DNA of 62,695 nt, taken from positions 1 to 62,695 of the forward strand of contig CAAGDE010000071.1 of NCBI GenBank assembly GCA_900768535.1. The letters are read 5' to 3'. A program made the position numbers and the translations under genes. The notes under the pieces were generated by a model that had not been told where the DNA came from, made no database searches, and worked only from the letters and a program-made list of their open reading frames with translations. Of the stretch, positions 60,481 through 62,695 are shown in pieces. Source of the stretch: Clostridia bacterium. Its GTDB lineage: Bacteria; Bacillota; Clostridia; Oscillospirales; CAG-272. Positions within the stretch are counted from its first letter, which is position 1, and every line of letters starts with the position of its first letter.

Positions 60481-61875
60481 ATGAGTTATTTGAAACACAA
60501 CTTTCTGCTGTCCAACAAGACGGCGGAGCGGCTGTACTTCGACTACGCCGAGGGGATGCCGATTTTTGACTATCATTGCCATCTGCCGGAGAGGGAGATC
60601 CTTGAAAACAAGCCGTTTGACGACATTGCGAAGCTGTGGCTCGGCGGCGACCATTACAAATGGCGGCTGATGCGGAACTACGGTATTGACGAAGACTATA
60701 TTACCGGAAACCGTTCATGGGCGGAGAAATTCGAGGCATACTGCCGCGTGCTCGGCACCGCCTACGGTAACCCGCTCATGCATTGGTCGCAGACCGAACT
60801 GGAGACCTATTTCGGCTGTACACTGGAGATGAACGGAAAGAACGCCGGGGAAATCCGCGCACAGTGCAACGCGTATCTGAAGGAACATCAGATCACGCCG
60901 CAGAAGCTGATCGAGCAGTCGGGCGTGAAGCGGCTGTTCACCACCAACGAAATTTTCGACGACCTGTCGACCTTTGAAGCCATCGCAAGGAAGGGCTGCG
61001 CCTTCAAAGTCACGCCCGCATTCCGCGCGGATAAGATCATGAACGCCGAAGCCGAGGCATACCCGTCCACCATTGACCGACTGGCAGGGCTGTGCGGGAA
61101 AATCGCAAGCCTGGACGATCTCGAACGGGCAGTGGAACAGCGCCTGCAGGCGTTCATCGCGGTCGGCTCCTGCGCAAGCGATACCGCGCTGGAAAGCGTT
61201 TATCCCATCGCCGACCGGACCGAAGCGGACCGCATCTTCCGCGAGGCGAGAGCGGGACACGGCATCGGCGAGGATGAAGCGTGCCGCTTCAAAGGGTACT
61301 TTACCTATTTTCTGCTCGGTCTGTACGCGAAATACGGCATCCGGAGCGAGCTGCATATCGGCGCAATGCGGAACAATAACACAAGAATGCTGGAGAAGCT
61401 GGGATTGGATACCGGTTATGACAGCATCGCGCAGGATGTCGGCATCAAGGAGCTGTCGCGCCTGCTGGATCGGTTGGAGCGGGAAGGCAGACTGCCGAAA
61501 ATGGTGATCTTCAACCTCAATCCCGCGATGAACACCGAAATTCTGACGCTCATCAGCTGTTTCCAGAGCGCCGAGGCGAAGGGCAAGCTGCAATACGGCG
61601 CGGCGTGGTGGTTCCTCGACAACAGGGAAGGAATGGAGAAGCACCTGCGTGACCTGTCCTCGCTGGGGCACCTCGCAACCTTCCTCGGAATGCTGACCGA
61701 CAGCCGCTCGTTCCTGTCCTACCCGCGCCACGGATACTTCCGCCGCATCCTCTGCAGCTTCCTCGGCACATTGATGGAAAACGGGGAGATGACCGACGAT
61801 ATCCAAGCCGTCGGCGAGACGGTAAAGGACATCTGCTACCGCAACGCAGTCGCATGGTTCGGAGTTGACGGCTGA
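60481..61875 (+). CDS. uxaC: Glucuronate/galacturonate isomerase (second copy)
   Basis: 464 residues of the UxaC family, with IFDYHCHLPEREI near residue 33, LWLGGDHYKWRLMRNYG, AAWWFLDN and GMLTDSRSFLSYPR. It shares fold and motifs with the 9835 copy but is clearly diverged (for example LENKPFDDIAK against RDDIGFASLG), so the two are not a recent duplicate. With uxaB and uxaA upstream it should serve the galacturonate branch. AGGAGG lies 4 bases before the ATG. Confidence 0.95.
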   Translation: MSYLKHNFLLSNKTAERLYFDYAEGMPIFDYHCHLPEREILENKPFDDIAKLWLGGDHYKWRLMRNYGIDEDYITGNRSWAEKFEAYCRVLGTAYGNPLMHWSQTELETYFGCTLEMNGKNAGEIRAQCNAYLKEHQITPQKLIEQSGVKRLFTTNEIFDDLSTFEAIARKGCAFKVTPAFRADKIMNAEAEAYPSTIDRLAGLCGKIASLDDLERAVEQRLQAFIAVGSCASDTALESVYPIADRTEADRIFREARAGHGIGEDEACRFKGYFTYFLLGLYAKYGIRSELHIGAMRNNNTRMLEKLGLDTGYDSIAQDVGIKELSRLLDRLEREGRLPKMVIFNLNPAMNTEILTLISCFQSAEAKGKLQYGAAWWFLDNREGMEKHLRDLSSLGHLATFLGMLTDSRSFLSYPRHGYFRRILCSFLGTLMENGEMTDDIQAVGETVKDICYRNAVAWFGVDG

Positions 61876-61954
61876 ACCCGGAATGTCAAAAACATACACC
61901 CCTCTCTGCACCCCCATCCAGGCCGGACGGAGAATGCCGCAGAGATAGACAATA

Positions 61955-62008
61955 GACCAAAAGCCACCCACCCCTCAGCTTTCGCTTCGGAGTGGGTGGT
62001 TTTTGGTC
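61955..62008. terminator. Terminator after uxaC
   Basis: GACCAAAAGCCACCCAC (61955-61971) pairs with GTGGGTGGTTTTTGGTC (61992-62008), with a second small stem in the loop. A further hairpin, CCCCCGAAA with TTTCGGGGG, follows at 62015-62040. The gap from 61876 to 62197 holds only these and the inverted-repeat element. Confidence 0.8.
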
Positions 62009-62050
62009 AACAATCCCCCGAAACCGTGAGATTTCGGGGGTTCGAAGCCA

Positions 62051-62216
62051 TGATATCTTTTTTGGCTTCACAATATGTATCGCGCCGCCGAAAAAGATAT
62101 CAGCCGAAAATCCTTATGATATAAGGAGTTTCGGTTTTTTTTAATGCTTTTTTAGAGATTCTTGCGCAATTTAACCACAAACAGAGAATTTTTTCTGTCA
62201 GCCAAAAAAGATATCA
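62051..62216. repeat. 166-bp element with perfect 17-bp inverted ends
   Basis: TGATATCTTTTTTGGCT (62051-62067) is the exact reverse complement of AGCCAAAAAAGATATCA (62200-62216). A third partial copy, AAAAAGATATCA, lies at 62091-62102. Inside is a plus-strand terminator hairpin (CCGAAAATCCTTA...TAAGGAGTTTCGG followed by eight T, 62104-62142). The AT-rich composition differs from the rest of the window. Confidence 0.65.
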
Positions 62217-62623
62217 CACTTTTTTAGGGGTAATTTGCTCGACTTGCGCGTCTGAAAACTTCGTATTATGGTGGTCCGAAAATGGGGACACGCGCCACAA
62301 TGCTCGTTGAGATAACAGGTTTCGCAAATAATTGCGTCGATGCTTTGAAGCATCAATTCATCATCGGTCGGAAGCTCGTATGAATCGATTTTCTTTATCT
62401 TTTGGGGATTGCGAAGTGCGAAATCAATCCGTTTGCCATTCCCGGTCTTTACATACCGATACACTTCGGCAAAGAAAGTCAAGCAGTCACCGACTTTATA
62501 ATTTTCAAACCCTTCTTTGGGCATCCAAACATGGTCTTCTTTTCCGTCGAAGCACATTCCGTCATCATACTGGTCTGACGGAATATCTTTGCGATCTGGT
62601 GAATGCCGTTTTCCTTTTCAAAG
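62198..62623 (-). pseudogene. Gene fragment with a cysteine-rich C-terminus, 5' end missing
   Basis: The frame is open from a stop at about 62624 to 62198. It reads RHSPDRKDIPSDQYDDG, then GKEDHVWMPKEGFENYKVGD, a RYVKTGNGKRIDFALRNP stretch and CETCYLNEHCGACPHF. It looks like the interior and end of a real protein rather than a chance frame. No good start or ribosome site is seen at the first ATG (62557), so it is probably a remnant. Family not recognised; the C-x2-C...C-x2-C spacing suggests metal binding. Confidence 0.5.
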
Positions 62624-62695
62624 AAAGAAAAATCGACGCCGTCGCTCATCGTCCCGGAGGTCAGAACAAAGCTCGAAGAGGTTTCCCACACATAC
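62479..62695 (-). pseudogene. Out-of-frame fragment, possibly of a DinG-like helicase (runs off the window)
   Basis: The frame enters from beyond the window end as VWETSSSFVLTSGTMSDGVD, followed by FSFFEKENGIHQIAKIF. It resembles the late helicase motif of DinG/XPD-type proteins (LTSGTMS-x-G). After about 62585 the sequence becomes implausible, because that DNA encodes the other fragment in a different frame, and it stops at 62479. A junction or frameshift near 62580-62620 is likely. Confidence 0.5.

Overview
The window reads as the chromosome of a Gram-positive, GC-rich member of the class Clostridia, probably an Oscillospirales-like gut or rumen anaerobe. The evidence is a long Alu-containing SRP RNA directly upstream of dnaX-ybaB-recR, a fused-ATPase ECF transporter, GLUG-repeat surface proteins, large Clostridia-type uronate catabolic operons, and intergenic hairpin repeats. 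The family assignment is inference. No rRNA, tRNA, CRISPR array or intact transposase was seen.

Layout. 1-3.4 kb: repeat debris, a DUF523/TudS-like protein, an ABC exporter and a membrane-anchored LRR protein. 3.6-4.0 kb: REP/REPIN-like elements. 4.0-13.1 kb: a divergent AraC regulator and an eight-gene operon with two TIM-barrel isomerase/epimerase-like proteins, two Gfo/Idh/MocA dehydrogenases, a CE15-like esterase and the glucuronate pathway uxaC-uxuA-uxuB. 13.1-17.7 kb: two paralogous membrane proteins and tig-clpP-clpX. 17.8-25.3 kb: a metallophosphoesterase, a DUF1540 protein and a seven-gene operon (homoserine kinase-like PGM-family protein, lepB, rbgA, rnhB, yraN, M19 dipeptidase, thrC). 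25.4-31.6 kb: a GNAT protein, an anchored protein, an SLH protein, the SRP RNA and dnaX-ybaB-recR.

31.8-42.5 kb is the most interesting block. An ECF energizing module (ecfT and a double ecfA) is followed by a cobalamin riboswitch with its own promoter and a downstream terminator hairpin. Behind it are four surface or membrane proteins. Two carry an alpha/alpha-barrel domain like the alpha domain of intrinsic factor/transcobalamin. The other two carry a DUF4430 domain, the transcobalamin-like C-terminal domain. The two halves of the animal B12 carrier thus appear as separate neighbouring proteins, in duplicate, apparently under B12 control.

42.5-49.0 kb: an SGNH hydrolase and a surface-protein operon of two GLUG proteins, a 47-residue peptide and a metallo-beta-lactamase-fold lipoprotein. 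49.1-61.9 kb: a second polysaccharide/uronate locus with GH20 and AraC on one strand. Divergent to them are a GH4 alpha-galacturonidase (lplD-like), a solute-binding lipoprotein, a beta-helix/PHP fusion, uxaB, uxaA and a second uxaC. Together the loci imply use of galacturonate and glucuronate from pectin and xylan-type polymers, converging on KDG.

The right edge (61.9-62.7 kb) is AT-richer, with terminators, a small inverted-repeat element and out-of-frame gene remnants that suggest the edge of a decayed mobile region.
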